Source: Escallonia rubra
Taxonomy: Eukaryota > Streptophyta > Magnoliopsida > Escalloniales > Escalloniaceae
Reading direction: 5' to 3'
DNA length: 64,000 bases
Assembly (NCBI GenBank): GCA_033065855.1
Contig: JAVXUO010001315.1
Location: 62,001 to 126,000, forward strand
Shown here: positions 35,105 to 47,024 of the stretch, in pieces
Numbering within the stretch: the stretch's first letter is position 1
Layout of the letters: every line of letters starts with the position of its first letter
Translations under genes and position numbers: made by a program
The notes under the pieces: model-generated
The model's input: the letters and a program-made list of their open reading frames with translations, nothing else
The model's database searches: none
What the model was told of the DNA's origin: nothing

Positions 35105-35550
35105 GCAATGTACCTAGATAGCTGAAGTCAGTCAACAGAAGAACGATTAGGCTGGTGAACAAAATTGGTCCTAGATAGTTGAAGTCCTTGCCCTTCTTAG
35201 AAGCCCAGAAAGTGTATGCAGTGAGAGATGAAACCACAGCTGATGTCAAGATCAAAGCTTCAAGCACATTTTTTCCTGTAAATTGATGCACAAAGTTATC
35301 AAGTATCATTCCATACAATAATTACAAAAGATTATTGCCAAGAAATAATTCACCCAGGAACATTTCAAGATGCAGATACACTACCATATGTATTGGCACA
35401 GCTCACACCAACAGTGAGACTAATGCATGATGTAAAGAGCCCAAGGAAAACCAAGTTAAGTGGGTGCTTTTCCTGGTAGACGTACAGAGGCCACAGCACT
35501 ACACATATCAGAAAGGGTGAGGTTAGGAAAATATATCAAGTGAAGAGCTA
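35105..35550 (-). pseudogene. Captured fragment of a LIFEGUARD/BI-1-family membrane protein gene (two exons)
   Basis: LIFEGUARD proteins are multi-pass ER/Golgi membrane proteins that restrain cell death. The upstream exon, about 35550-35381, encodes a membrane segment and the loop LYVYQEKHPLNLVFLGLF, then TVGVSCANTYG, and ends TATG|GTAGTG. The intron ends in TTTACAG. The downstream exon, 35275 to about 35105, reads KNVLEALILTSAVVSSLTAY, then TFWASKKGKDFNYLGP, and ends in a hydrophobic segment. The exons join in phase, completing a Gly codon. The N-terminal membrane segments and the conserved C-terminal part are missing, so no functional protein is expected. Lying inside the MULE-2 ends, it is a Pack-MULE-type capture of a genomic fragment with its intron. 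It would be transcribed opposite to the transposase. Confidence 0.8.
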
Positions 35551-37202
35551 AGCAAGTCACAATTTTTAATACTTGCATATTAATGGGACTTTCTCAAACA
35601 AGAGCAGCATGAGTGCACTTGCAAAAGTAAAACATAGACTTCACATGAATCAAATAAGCCTGTAATGTGTGACCTGGTGCTTTACAGTTATATATTGGAT
35701 CATGTTTGAAACTCCATCCAAACAACAAATAGAGTATCTGAAGGTTTAGCACTTGACAAATGGCTTGACTAAGAAGTCAGTATTGCCCCAACTAATGGTC
35801 ACGTGGATGATGCCTCAAAGAAAACAAAATTCCCGACGGATAAAGGATATAAATGAAAAATCAAACCTGAAGTCAGCAACATCAAACAGACAATCTAACA
35901 ACTAACAGAGCAGGAAATCATGCATACTTTGCTTTTATCCTGATAAATTAGTTATCCTAGTTTATGACTTGAGTCTTGCTTGTAAAAATCTTAAATGTTA
36001 CGCATCTCATTCCTGTTTTCCAAGTATTGCATTGTGAGCATCGTTGTTGGATCAATAAGGTTACAACTACACACGCACATAGATGGTATATATGTATATA
36101 GGGGAAAAGGAGATTTTGTGCACCACAGGCAACAAGGTTGGATTTGGAGTCCTAGATCCCAGCAACAAGGCAAGGCCAAGGCAAAATGATGCCTTTCTGC
36201 ATATTTATTCAGTGCCTTTGGGGCCATCGAGTTACTGTTGTGGAAACTCTCTGTCCATTTCTTTTTGTTGTTGAGTATTTGTTAAGCACTCATCTGCAGA
36301 TGAAACTTAACAAGTAACTTTTTCTTATTCCTTTTAAGGTCTAGTAAATTGCATGTTGTTTTTTTGTTTTGTTTTTGGTCACCGTTTGACCTACTGGAAA
36401 AACCAGTGTTGCATTTGGAAATGGGATTGCTAGAAAAGTTAGGACAACTACTTTTCTTGTTATTTGTTAAGGCTTCATAGCATTAGATAGAAATGGTGTG
36501 CATCTGAGTGTCATGTCTATTTGTCCTTTGCCACCTTTTCTGAGGATCTTTTCTCTCCATAGGTCTATGTATGTGCTTCTTGTCAACTTTAGGTGCTGCT
36601 TTCTTTATTCTTCTGTCAATGTGCATTACTTCCTTTGCCTAAAATATTAATAAGACTGGGCATAAACTTATGTGGTTAGGGCTCACTTGTCGAACACTGT
36701 ATGTTTCATAATATCTCTTTTGAGTTGCTGTCAAATTGTAACTCTTTTTTTCAATTTGTAACAAGGGACTTCATGATTTCAGATTTCTTTCTTTCCCTGC
36801 TCTTGGAGGACTCCTGTATGGCTATAACATTGATGCTACCTCTTGTGCTACAATTTCTGTAGTGGTATAATACAGTGGGAACTAGCACACAGCTGGTACG
36901 TTATTATCTCTAGACTCAGTATGATAAACAAGTTTCTTATTCCTAAATTAGTCAAGTAATTTTGCAATATAACTGCAAGTAGTGTATTCATTTACTTATT
37001 CTTAAATACCCATGTTTATATGTTTAAATCCTCTTTGGCAATACAAAAATGGTTGTCCAATGACCATTGTTTCCTGAACTGTATGGAGATGATCAAGGTA
37101 GTAAAATCAGACCCTAATTGGTAGATAATTAGTAAGAATCTCACATGTTAATTGCAAATCTAGATAATTAGTAGATAATATGTTTTATTTGAATCTGCAG
37201 AA
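35551..37202. other. MULE-2 non-coding DNA, including the transposase leader
   Basis: No further LIFEGUARD exon recognised. T-rich sequence from about 36340 looks intron-like, and AATCTGCAG at 37192-37200 is a good 3' splice site two bases before the transposase ATG. The transposase mRNA probably has a spliced 5' leader. Confidence 0.5.
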
Positions 37203-39786
37203 ATGGTTGTGTTTGATACAATTAGTTTGAAAATTCACCATGGAGGTTACTTCACTAGGGGTCCTAATATGGAGTGGAAGGGTGGTGTTGTAGATGTTTT
37301 AGATGGCATGGATGTAGACCTTATGTCTTATTGGGAGCTGATGGGCATTATAGGTGACTTGGGCTTACCTAGTTCTAGTTTGATGTATTACCAAGTACCT
37401 GGGCTTGATTTTAGGTCAGGTTTAAGGCTGATAACTGATGATTGTGGTGTGATGTCAATGCTTGAATATTATAAGTCCACTGATATGGTTCCTTTATATG
37501 TGAAGAGGGTAGATCCTTTACAAATTGTTGGTAGTGATGGGAATGTCATAGTTGGGGACAGATTGCTAATTGAAAATAATAATGGGGATGAAGATGAAAT
37601 AGAAGTTGGGGATGGGGATGTTACACAGGCAGCTGACATGGGTGAAACAGCTGATGGATAGTTTGAACAGGCTGCAGCTGAGGCTGCTGAAGCTGCAGCT
37701 GCTGAGGCTGCTGAAGCTACTAAAGCTGATTTACCTGAGTTGAGTGAAGGGATAGAAAGAAGGCCTCAGGATGATGACATTTTGAATGACTGTGTTGAAG
37801 AGCAGGTCCCTGCAGTTAATGTAAATGTAGGGGAAGAGCAGTGGTATAGTGATGGTGATAATGAAGATGAACTTAGGAGTTCAGGAAGTGAGGAAATTGA
37901 AAATGAACAGGGGCCTAAATATCCAGAGTTCAATGAAGAAACAGGGTTTAGAGGTCATGAAGGACCAAATCTGGTTTTGGGAATGAAGTTTGCAAATCCA
38001 CAAATATTTAGGAAGGCTCTGAAGGAGTGGAGTGTGAAGAGAGGTTATGATTTTGTTTATAAAAAAAATGAGAGCAATAGGATAACTGTGTGCTATAAGT
38101 ATTGGCACAAAGATGATGGTGGGTGCAATTGGAGATTGCATGCTTCTCCGATGAACATGGCACAAACATTTCAAATTAAGAGTTTCAACAATAAACATAC
38201 CTGTGGCAGAGACTTTGACAACCATCTGGTTACCTCTAGGTTCATTTCTGAGCAATATTTGGAGAAGTTAAGAGATGACCCTAATTGGAAGATTAAGTCT
38301 ATGAAAACCAATGTGAAGAAGGATTTTAATGCAGAAGTCAGTAGGTTCCAGCTGTACAGAGAAAAAAGGACAGCTAGGGAAATGATTGAAGGGGACCATA
38401 GGATGCAGTATTCAAGGTTGTGGGATTATGGAGAGACACTTAGGAGCAAAAACCCAGGGACAAGTGTGGTTATTTGTACAGAGAGGCTATCAATTGATCA
38501 TCCACATGTATTTCAAAGGATATATGTTTGTTTTAAAGCACTGAAGTCAGGATTCTTGAAGGGTTGTAGGCCCATTATAGGTCTAGATGGCTGCTTTTTG
38601 AAAGGTGTTTTTGGAGGACAGTTGTTGAGTGCTGTAGGTAGAGATGGCAATGAAAATATGTTTCCAATTGCTGTTGCTATTGTTGAGGCAAAAACAAAGC
38701 AGTCATGGATGTGGTTTATGAAGACAATGCTTGATGACATTGGTGGGGTTGAGGAAAAGGGTTGGGTTTTCATTTCTGACAGACAAAAAGGCCTTGTTGA
38801 GACTTTTAATGACTTAATGCCAAATGTTGAACATAGATATTGCTTGAGGCACATGTATTCTAATTTTAGGGAGAAGTTCAAAGGTAAAGAGTTAAATGAC
38901 TTGTTGTGAGGTGCTGCTAGAGCAAGTAACAAGGATGATTTCAATGATTGGATTGAAAAGATCAAGACTGTGGATAAAGATGGCAGCATTTTGAAGTGGT
39001 TGAGTGACATAGACCCAAAGTTATGGACAAGGTCACATTTTGGAACAACTTCTAAATGTGATATATTGGTTAATAACTTAACCAAGAGTTTTAACAATTA
39101 CATACTTGAAGCTAGAGAACTCCCTATTGTGAACATGTTGGAGTGGATTAGGAAGCATTTGATGACAAGGATCCAAGTTAAGAAGAGGGGGATGGAGCAA
39201 TACCATGGATCCATTTGTCCTAAGATTTTGGAGAAACTAGAAAAGATTAAAGAGGCATCAAAGTGTTGTTTTGCTGGGTGGAGTGGAAGATTAGAGTTTG
39301 AGGTAGAGTGCTATGATAAAACAATGTTGGTGGACTTGAGAGCAATGACTTGTAGCTGTGGGATATGGCAGTTAACAGGAGTACCATGCAAGCATGATGT
39401 GGCTTCAATCTACCTAAACATGGAGAAACCAGAGTCATATATTCACCCTTTTTACAGCAAGGAAACCTACCTACAAGCTTATGCTAGCATGATTCACCCA
39501 GTACCTAGTGAGAAGTATTGGGTGAAGACTGGTCTTGATCCACTTGCCCCACCACATTTTAGGAAACTAGCTGGCAGACCAAAGAAGTTGAGAAGAAGGA
39601 ATGGTGATGAGCCAAGAAGTGAGAATAACATTTCAAGGAAGGGCAGGGTCATGACATGTGCCAAGTGCTTGGAGGTTGGTCATAATATGATAAGTTGCAA
39701 AGGACCACTTCACCCCAACTCTAAATTGTCAAGAAAGCAAGGTGGTCAGGTATATTTTTTGTAATCTTTAGTTTTATTTTTTGTAA

Positions 39787-40408
39787 TCATTAGAGAACAC
39801 GTCAATTCATCAAGAGGAAAGATGTTTAGATTCTTCGATTCTTGAATGGCTGTGATCTTTGCATCCCAAGCTCTTGGTAAAGACCTAATTACCTTTCTTA
39901 CGAGATCATCATTAATAAATTCCTTTCCTAATTGCTTCAGAGGATTTACAATGTTAGTGAAACGAGTATTCATATCCGTAATGGATTCATTTGGAAGCAT
40001 ATGGAATAACTCATAATCTCTAAACAATAAGTTCATCTTAGAATCTTTAAGAAGTGAAGTTCCTTCATGCGTAACTTGTAGAGTATCCCAAATACTCTTA
40101 GCTGAATCACACATAATAACTCGATTGAGTTCATTTGTGTTTAGAGCACAAACAAGACAATTCTTAGCTCTAGAATTCATGCAAAGCATATTTCTATCAT
40201 AGTCATTAAATTCGGATTTCTCCTTTGGCACAAGCTTATTCCTAATCCTCTTGGTTGGAACATAAGGGCCATCTTCAACGATTCCCCACATTTCATAATC
40301 TAAAGATTCTAAAAATACTCGCATCTTAATTTTCCATATACTATATGAAGACCCATCAAAAAGTGGAGGTCTAGTAATAGAACTCCCCTCAAGACTAGGA
40401 AACCCCAT
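39787..40408 (-). pseudogene. Truncated copia-type gag, second copy of the inner element
   Basis: Open from the ATG at 40408 (MGFPSLEGSSITRPPLFDG) through FDGSSYSIWKIKMRVF and the UBN2-type region (NELNRVIMCDSAKSIWDTL) to PLDELTCSLM, where homology stops at the left junction. Nearly identical to 44417-43797 and without its internal TGA. Confidence 0.88.
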
Positions 40409-40452
40409 GATCTTTTAACTCTCTAGGTGTTAACCAAAAAATCAAGAGCCGA

Positions 40453-40465
40453 GGCTCTGATACCA
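40453..40465 (-). promoter_or_regulatory. Primer-binding site of the copia-type element
   Basis: TGGTATCAGAGCC on the minus strand, two bases after the LTR end. It is complementary to the 3' end of initiator methionine tRNA, the usual primer of copia elements. Confidence 0.85.
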
Positions 40466-40467
40466 CT

Positions 40468-41907
40468 TGAAACCAATAAAACAACCCTAGAGGGGGGTGA
40501 ATAGGGTTTTTGAAATATAATGGAGAATTTAAACTAAGCACAATCATAAATCTCAAACAAACCAAGTAATACTTCAATGAAGATGCTAACTAAACAATCT
40601 CAAACAATTAAAGAGCAATAAGTAAAGAGATTGAGTTAGAGATACTTGACAAGGAGATTTAAATGGTTCGGCTTGATATACCCTCAAGCCTACATCCACC
40701 TCTTCAAGGAAGTCCCTTGCAAGAGCACTAGAATTCACTAGCAACAATATTCTTCCGGGTCAAGATCAAAACCCTTACAACACTTGGTGATATCCCCACA
40801 CCAAGCACAAGCCTTGAATCCACAAAGCTCACCCAAGACTTGACAAACCCAAGCCTTGATCACAATCCTTTTACAAAGATCAAATGTGTACAAAGAAACC
40901 CTCTTGAAAGGAAATGAGTACAAATGAAGCTCTAGTGCAATAGAGAGATGAGAGAATTGATGACTTGAAGGATGCTCACTCTCAATCAAAGAATTGCTCA
41001 CAAAGATGCTCTCTTTAATGATGTAAAATCATGAAGATGAAGAGAGAAAAGTTTAATCTATGAGCCTTGATGTTTCTCTAATGAATGAAGGCTTATAATG
41101 TGGTTTCCATGGTGTATAATGAAGCCCCAAATCATTTATATAGAGAAGAGATCAAATATAGCCGTTATAGGCATAAAGTGGGCAAAACTGCCATTGCAGT
41201 CGACTGTAACCATTGCAGTCGACTGTAATCCCTCTAAAATAGCCGTTGGAGTTTTGTCCTCGAAAATAGCCGTTGGAACTGAAGTTTGACCAATGCAGTC
41301 GACTGTATTCAATTACAGTCGACTGTAATACCCTACTGCCTATCGGCTGCCTCACGGAACCCCCTTTCCTATTTTGGACATAACTTTCTCTAGAAAAATC
41401 GGATTAAGGTGCCATTTTTTGCGTTGGAAAGCTAATGAAAAGTTTTATCAAGATATGAAAATATTAGCACCAAAAACAGTTTTGAGAAAATCTGAGTGAG
41501 CTCCAAAGTTCATTCATTTTCAAGAACCACACTCGTGTGAAAGGTTATGAACTCACATGCAATGCACAAGGTGTCCTAAGGTCTTTTTAGGTCATAGTCA
41601 TCAATCCAAGCATCAAACCAAGACTAGGTACATAATAGGAAAGATCAATTATAATCGATAGTAACTTAGCCTATGCATTATTTCTTGCTCTTTGACATTG
41701 GACTTGATGAAGCTTCCATAGCATGTCACCATAGCTTTAAGCTTCTTTGGCTTTAATCCATCTATCCAACTTCTCAAATGTGTCTTCATGAGTGTGCATG
41801 TATATACCTACTAAGAATACACTCAAAACACACATTAGAACATAATCAATGTGTAGTTATCATCAAAACAAGATGTAAGCCTAGGTTATCCAACCATAGG
41901 GCTAACA
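40468..41907 (-). repeat. Complete LTR of the inner copia-type element
   Basis: 1440 bp, TG..CA ends on the minus strand (TGTTAGCCC to TTGGTTTCA). Contains four CAGTCGACTG palindromes (41196-41325) and a TATA box (41134-41143). Confidence 0.92.
41134..41325 (-). promoter_or_regulatory. U3 promoter: CAGTCGACTG palindromes upstream of a TATA box
   Basis: On the minus strand, palindromes at about 41316, 41295, 41214 and 41196 (TGCAGTCGACTGTA-type) precede CTATATAAAT by about 55-180 bp. The same arrangement recurs in the LTRs at 30361-30475, 45017-45230, 48640-48735 and, with six copies, 53797-54040. This position is where an activator array would act on LTR transcription; binding is inferred, not shown. 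Confidence 0.7.
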
Positions 41908-41908
41908 A

Positions 41909-42878
41909 TCTCCCCCTTTTTGATGATGACACACATGGATTCTATATAGGGTAAGATGTATCATATGATAGCCAATTAAGCACAAGAATCTCACATAGAA
42001 CACTCAATCATTGCTTGTATACTCAAGATATGTCAATTTATCTCATATAGCAATTAAGCTTGTAGCTAGCTTCCCTAGCTAAAACAAGATATGCTCTTCC
42101 TCTAATGTTCTCTCAAAACACACAATCACATAGCATATAGAATCAAGATTATTTCTCCCCATTTGTCATCAACAATGAGACAAGGGTATGCATGTGTGAA
42201 GAGATAGTTATAAGCAAGATAATGGCGTGAAGTGTATATAACTCATGAACTCATACTGATGACATCAAGAGTTCCTTCACGATCCAAAGAAAGATATTCA
42301 AAGTAGCTCAATAATCTCATCTACTTCATGCATATTTCAAGAGTAACAAGATAATATATGATTCAAGCATGTAAGCTCCCCCTATCAAGTTATCTTATGC
42401 ATATTCCATCATAATGTATGCTCCCCCTCAATCACTAAATGTCTAGCCGAGTCATATTCCCTTTTTGGCATTACCAAAAGGGGTGTGTGTATGAATGGAA
42501 TTGTGAAGCATTAAGATGACATAATTTCAACATGAAATTTTCACAAAGCGAATAATGGTCATCAACAATCAATATTTTCAATATAAATGCAAGAGGACCA
42601 TTCATCGACAAGGTTCACATTAATTCTCAACAAGCAAGCTATTTATAGATTTGACAATTTAAGCATACTTGATAACATATAAGTTTAGCACATAGCACAA
42701 TGTTGAGAAGATCATTAAGTTTTACCATCTTGGTGAATTACCAAGGAATTGAGCTCATGAGTGATCATTCTTGAAGTCCATTTTCTTGACAAGCTTTGAG
42801 GCTCTCCTCATTTGAAGTAGCATGTCCAATCTCGGAATGCTTACTCCCCCTTAAGATTTAGCTTTTTGCTCCTCCTTC
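41909..42878 (-). other. Non-coding 3' internal region of the inner copia-type element
   Basis: Begins with the purine tract next to the LTR. It is colinear with 31057-32189 and contains repeated GCTCCCCCT. No coding frame. Confidence 0.75.
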
Positions 42879-44417
42879 TCAAAATTTTCTTGGAGCCTTC
42901 TCCTTGTTGCTATTTGTCTTTACCTTGAACAACCTACAATTACAATTTAGGTCTAACTTTTGGTACCCACATTTTCTTGGGTCCATGAGTGTTAGTCTTA
43001 GCAACATTAAGAAATTCTTTAACAACCCACATATTTTCTTTACACAACCAACATAAACAATTCTACAAGGACAATAACTAGTCGTATGCCCTTTATTGTT
43101 GCACCAACCACAATGTGTAAAAGGTGTGCAATAGTTCTTTGGTTGTCTTGGAGGAACATTTAACCTAGCTTGTTGTTTAAAAACTTTAGGAGGCAAGGTG
43201 AGGGGATCTAATCCAACACCGCCTTTGTTTAGGCCAACTCTTTGGTGTCCAAGCATGACATCCAAGTTCTTTTTACCATCAACAAATTTTTCAAGGCATC
43301 TTTTCAAATCACAAATCTCAACTTTTAAATCTTCATTTTGTTTTTCTAAAGCCAAAGTTTTGGAAGAGATTTGTTTTGAGCTAGGAGTGTTAACAAATAA
43401 TTCAACCAAATCGTTATTCACATATTTCACATATAAATGGTTGGAAATGCATTCATTCTTGGCATGCAACTCATTATTTTCCATTCTCAACTTCTCAATT
43501 AGCTTATTAGCCTTAAGGAATTTTTTTGATAAAATAATATTTTTCTTAAAAATTCTCTTGGATTCCTCATATAGGCTATCATAAGCATCTTCAAAGTTTT
43601 CACTGACACTATTACTACCAGAAGAAAAGCTTACCTCATCATTTGCCATGAAGCACACATTTGCTTGTCCATCCTTCTCATTTTCTTCATCATCATCACC
43701 TGACTCAAGGTTTGAAGATGAAACTTTAAGAGAAATTGATGTATGCTTCTTCTTGACGTCATCTTGATCAAAAGATTTAAGTTGCATTTCGTACGTCATT
43801 AGAGAACACGTCAATTCATCAAGAGGAAAGATGTTTAGATTCTTCGATTCTTGAATGGCTGTGATCTTTGCATCCCAAGCTCTTGGTAAAGACCTAATTA
43901 CCTTTCTTACGAGATCATCATTAGTAAATTCCTTTCCTAATTGCTTCAGAGGATTTACAATGTTAGTGAAACGAGTATTCATATTCGTAATGGATTCATT
44001 TGGAAGCATATGGAATAACTCATAATCTCTAAACAATAAGTTCATCTTGGAATCTTTAAGAAGTGAAGTTCCTTCATGCGTAACTTGTAGAGTATCCCAA
44101 ATACTCTTAGCTGAATCACACGTAATAACTCGATTGAGTTCATTTGTGTTTAGAGCACAAACAAGACAATTCTTAGCTCTAGAATTCATGCAAAGCATAT
44201 TTCTATCATAGTCATTAAATTCGGATTTTTCCTTTGGCACAAGCTTATTCCTAATCCTCTTGGTTGGAACATAAGGGCCATCTTCAACGATTCCCCACAT
44301 TTCATAATCTAAAGATTCTAAAAATACTCGCATCTTAATTTTTCATATACTATATGAAGACCCATCAAAAAGTGGAGGTCTAGTAATAGAACTCCCCTCA
44401 AGACTAGGAAACCCCAT
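42879..44417 (-). pseudogene. Copia-type GAG with one in-frame stop
   Basis: GAG packages element RNA. Start chosen at the ATG at 44417 (MGFPSLEGSSITRPPLFDG). A TGA at 44343-44345 lies early, after which the frame is open to the stop at 42879. UBN2-type region (CDSAKSIWDTLQVTHEGTS, MNLLFRDYELFHML), then an acidic Ser-rich part, a Lys/Glu-rich helix (KLRMENNELHAKNECISNHL), and a CCHC zinc knuckle (CGWCNNKGHTTSYC). About 513 codons. The protein ends without protease or polymerase domains. Confidence 0.88.
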
Positions 44418-44459
44418 GATCTTTTAACTCTCTAGGTGTTAACCAAAAAATCAAGAGCA

Positions 44460-45812
44460 ATGAAAATGCTAACTAAACAATCTCAAACAATTAAAGAGCA
44501 ATAAGTAAAGAGATTGAGTTAGAGATACTTGACAAGGAGATTTAAATGGTTCGGCTTGATATACCCTCAAGCCTACATCCACCTCTTCAAGGAAGTCCCT
44601 TGCAAGAGCACTAGAATTCACTAGTAACAATCTTCTTCCGGGTCAAGATCAAAACCCTTACAACACTTGGTGATATCCCCACACCAAGCACAAGCCTTGA
44701 ATCCACAAAGCTCACCCAAGACTTGACAAACCCAAGCCTTGATCACAATCATTTTACAAAGATCAAATGTGTACAAAGAAACCCTCTTGAAAGGAAATGA
44801 GTACAAATGAAGCTCTAGTGCAATAGAGAGATGAGAGAATTGATGACTTGAAGGATGCTCACTCTCAATCAAAGAATTGCTCACAAAGATGCTCTCTTTA
44901 ATGATGTAAAATCATGAAGATGAAGAGAGAAAAGTTTAATCTATGAGCCTTGATGTTTCTCTAATGAATGAAGGCTTATAATGTGGTTTCCATGGTGTAT
45001 AATGAAGCTCCAAATCATTTATATAGAGAAGAGATCAAATATAGCCGTTATAGGCATAAAGTGGGCAAAACTGCCATTGCAGTCGACTGTAACCAATGCA
45101 GTCGACTGTAATCCCTCTAAAATAGTCGTTGGAGTTTTGTCCTCGAAAATAGCCGTTGGAACTGAAGTTTGACCAATGCAGTCGACTTCATTGACCAATG
45201 CAGTCGACTGTATTCAATTACAGTCGACTGTAATACCCTACTGCCTATCGGCTGCCTCACGGAACCCCCTTTCTTATTTTGGACATAACTTTCTCTAGAA
45301 AAATTGGATTAAGGTGCCGTTTTTTACGTTGGAAAGCTAATGAAAAGTTTTATCAAGATATGAAAAGATTAGCACTAAAAACAGTTTTGAGAAAATCTGA
45401 GTGAGCTCCAAAGTTCATTCATTTTCAAGAACCACACTCGTGTGAAAGGTTATGAACTCACATGCAATGCACAAGGTGTCCTAAGGTCTTTTTAGGTCAT
45501 AGTCATCAATCCAAGCATCAAACCAAGACTAGGTACATAATAGGAAAGATCAATTATAATCGATAGTAACTTAGCGTATGCATTTTTTCTTGCTCTTTGA
45601 CATTGGACTTGATGAAGCTTCCATAGCATGTCACCATAGCTTTAAGCTTCTTTGGCTTTAATCCATCTATCCAACTTCTCAAATGTGTCTTCATGAGTGT
45701 GCATGTATATACCTACTAAGAATACACTCAAAACACACATTAGAACATAATCAATGTGTAGTTATCATCAAAACAAGATGTAAGCCTAGGTTATCCAACC
45801 ATATGGCTAACA
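44460..45812 (-). repeat. 5' LTR of the inner copia-type element, 3' end deleted
   Basis: Matches 40468-41907 closely but lacks about 130 bp at the gag-proximal end. Has an extra palindrome half-copy near 45178 (GCAGTCGACTTC). Confidence 0.9.
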
Positions 45813-46524
45813 ATTACTATTTATAACTAGGTATCTAATGCCAAAGCCAATGCTAGTGCCACTGATACTACACATGCAAGGGCAAGGGCAAGCGCAAGCG
45901 TAAGGGCTAGTGCAAGTGCTTGTGCTAGTGCTAGTGCTAGTGCTAATGCAACTGCAACTGCAACTGCAACTGCAACTGCAACTGCAAATGCAACTGTAGG
46001 TAACAAGCATAGTCCACTGAGAAATGAAAAGGGTGTTATCAAGAAGAATAGAGGACAACTGATGGGAAGATTTGCACCAAAAAAGATTGGCACTCCAAGC
46101 CATATGGCACCTCATGATGCTGCTAGTGGACCACCAACAGCCGGACCTGCTGCTGCTACACCACATCTAGTTGATGCTGCAACAGGGGCTAGATTTGCTT
46201 CTGCCGCAGCTGTGTCCAAAAATCTGCCACCTTGTTGGGCCCAGGGAACTTGTAATGCTGATGCTAATGTTGCTTCAACACCTGATGCCACTCTTAGCAG
46301 GTTACAATATACCTTCACTTAGTAAATTGCTTTAACATTTCACTTTGACTAACTATTTATGTACCAGGTTACAATCTGTTGAGACATCAAGAGGACAAGT
46401 TTTACTTGAAGCTGCTTTGAGAAGGCAACAAAGGATGGAGGCTGCTGATAAAAAGAGACAGAGAGATTCAATTGCAAAGCAAACAACTGTTGGAGGGAAG
46501 AAGGGTCATGTTGGCAAGAAGTAG

Positions 46525-47024
46525 TGGAATGATGAATATGGCATGTACTTTACTTTAGATATTTTTATGGTTTACTTGTTGGAACTGTTGGAAACTTGTT
46601 AGATTTAGAAAATGTTGTTGGAAACTTTGGCTACTTTTTAATTTAGATTTTGATATGGTTTATTCTTAGATGTTTGTATAGATTTCTGATGACTTTGGTA
46701 TGGAAGTACTTGTTGGAAATTGCATTTGGTTGGTGGTTTTTGTGGTGATGTTTCAAACAGGTGCTTTCAAGGTGCACTTGGTTGGTATTAGTAGTTAGTT
46801 TTTCACAGGTTTTTTATGTGGATTAACACTTAAAACAGGTTCACAAACAACTCTCTACACACTTACAGGGGATAGATTTGCATTACACAACACATTTGCA
46901 TTACATAGGATATATTTGCATTACACATTTGCATTACAGCGGTTAGATTTGCGTTACACAGCACATTAGCAGTACAATTAAAAACAGAAAATAGCAGTGT
47001 TGCAAAGTTTTACAAAATTTTCAA
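46525..47024. other. Spacer between convergent MULE-2 genes
   Basis: 3' flanks of the transposase and GRF genes. AT-rich with repeated TTTGCATTACA motifs (46868-46965) but no array comparable to that of MULE-1. Confidence 0.6.

Larger units (their letters stand above)
39787..45812 (-). mobile_element. Inner GAG-only copia-type element inside the transposase intron
   Basis: Minus orientation: 5' LTR (45812 to about 44460), gag (44417-42879), non-coding tail, purine tract GGGGGAGAT beside 41908, LTR (41907-40468), primer-binding site TGGTATCAGAGCC (40465-40453), then a second gag copy truncated at 39787. It encodes no pol. The right edge is an exact LTR end (GGCTAACA); the left edge is inside gag, so a third LTR was lost or never made. 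The LTR at 44460 has lost about 130 bp, including its end and primer-binding site (AATCAAGAGC joins AATGAAAATGC). Confidence 0.9.
37203..46524 (+). pseudogene. MUDRA-type MULE transposase, three exons, two in-frame stops
   Basis: Exons 37203-39749, 45831-46300 and 46368-46524 join with GT..AG sites and exact phase, 1058 codons in all. Domains: PB1-like N-terminus (KIHHGGYFTRGPNMEWKGG), acidic linker, Mutator DNA-binding domain (residues about 256-340, with CNWRLHAS and KHTCGR), catalytic core (about 455-560; Asp in IIGLDGCFLKG, Asp in FISDRQKG, then CLRHMYSNF), SWIM finger (CSCGIWQLTGVPCKH, about 717-731), CCHC knuckle (CAKCLEVGHNMISC, about 818-832), and an Ala-Ser/Ala-Thr-rich C-terminus from hexanucleotide repeats (about 45880-45990). 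Breaks: TAG at 37659-37661 in a non-conserved linker, and TGA at 38907-38909 directly after the catalytic core. The copia-type insertion lies wholly in intron 1. No other frame damage, so the copy is young or recently silenced. Confidence 0.92.

Noticed and set aside
41196-41325. CAGTCGACTG as a cloning-site artefact (SalI)
   Set aside because: The motif recurs with variation in five LTR copies of different age and at different positions, so it is genomic.
45807-46318. Minus-strand open frames rich in Cys/Ser or Ala/Leu
   Set aside because: They are shadows of the Ala-Ser/Ala-Thr hexanucleotide repeat of the MULE-2 transposase, which splices in frame on the plus strand.
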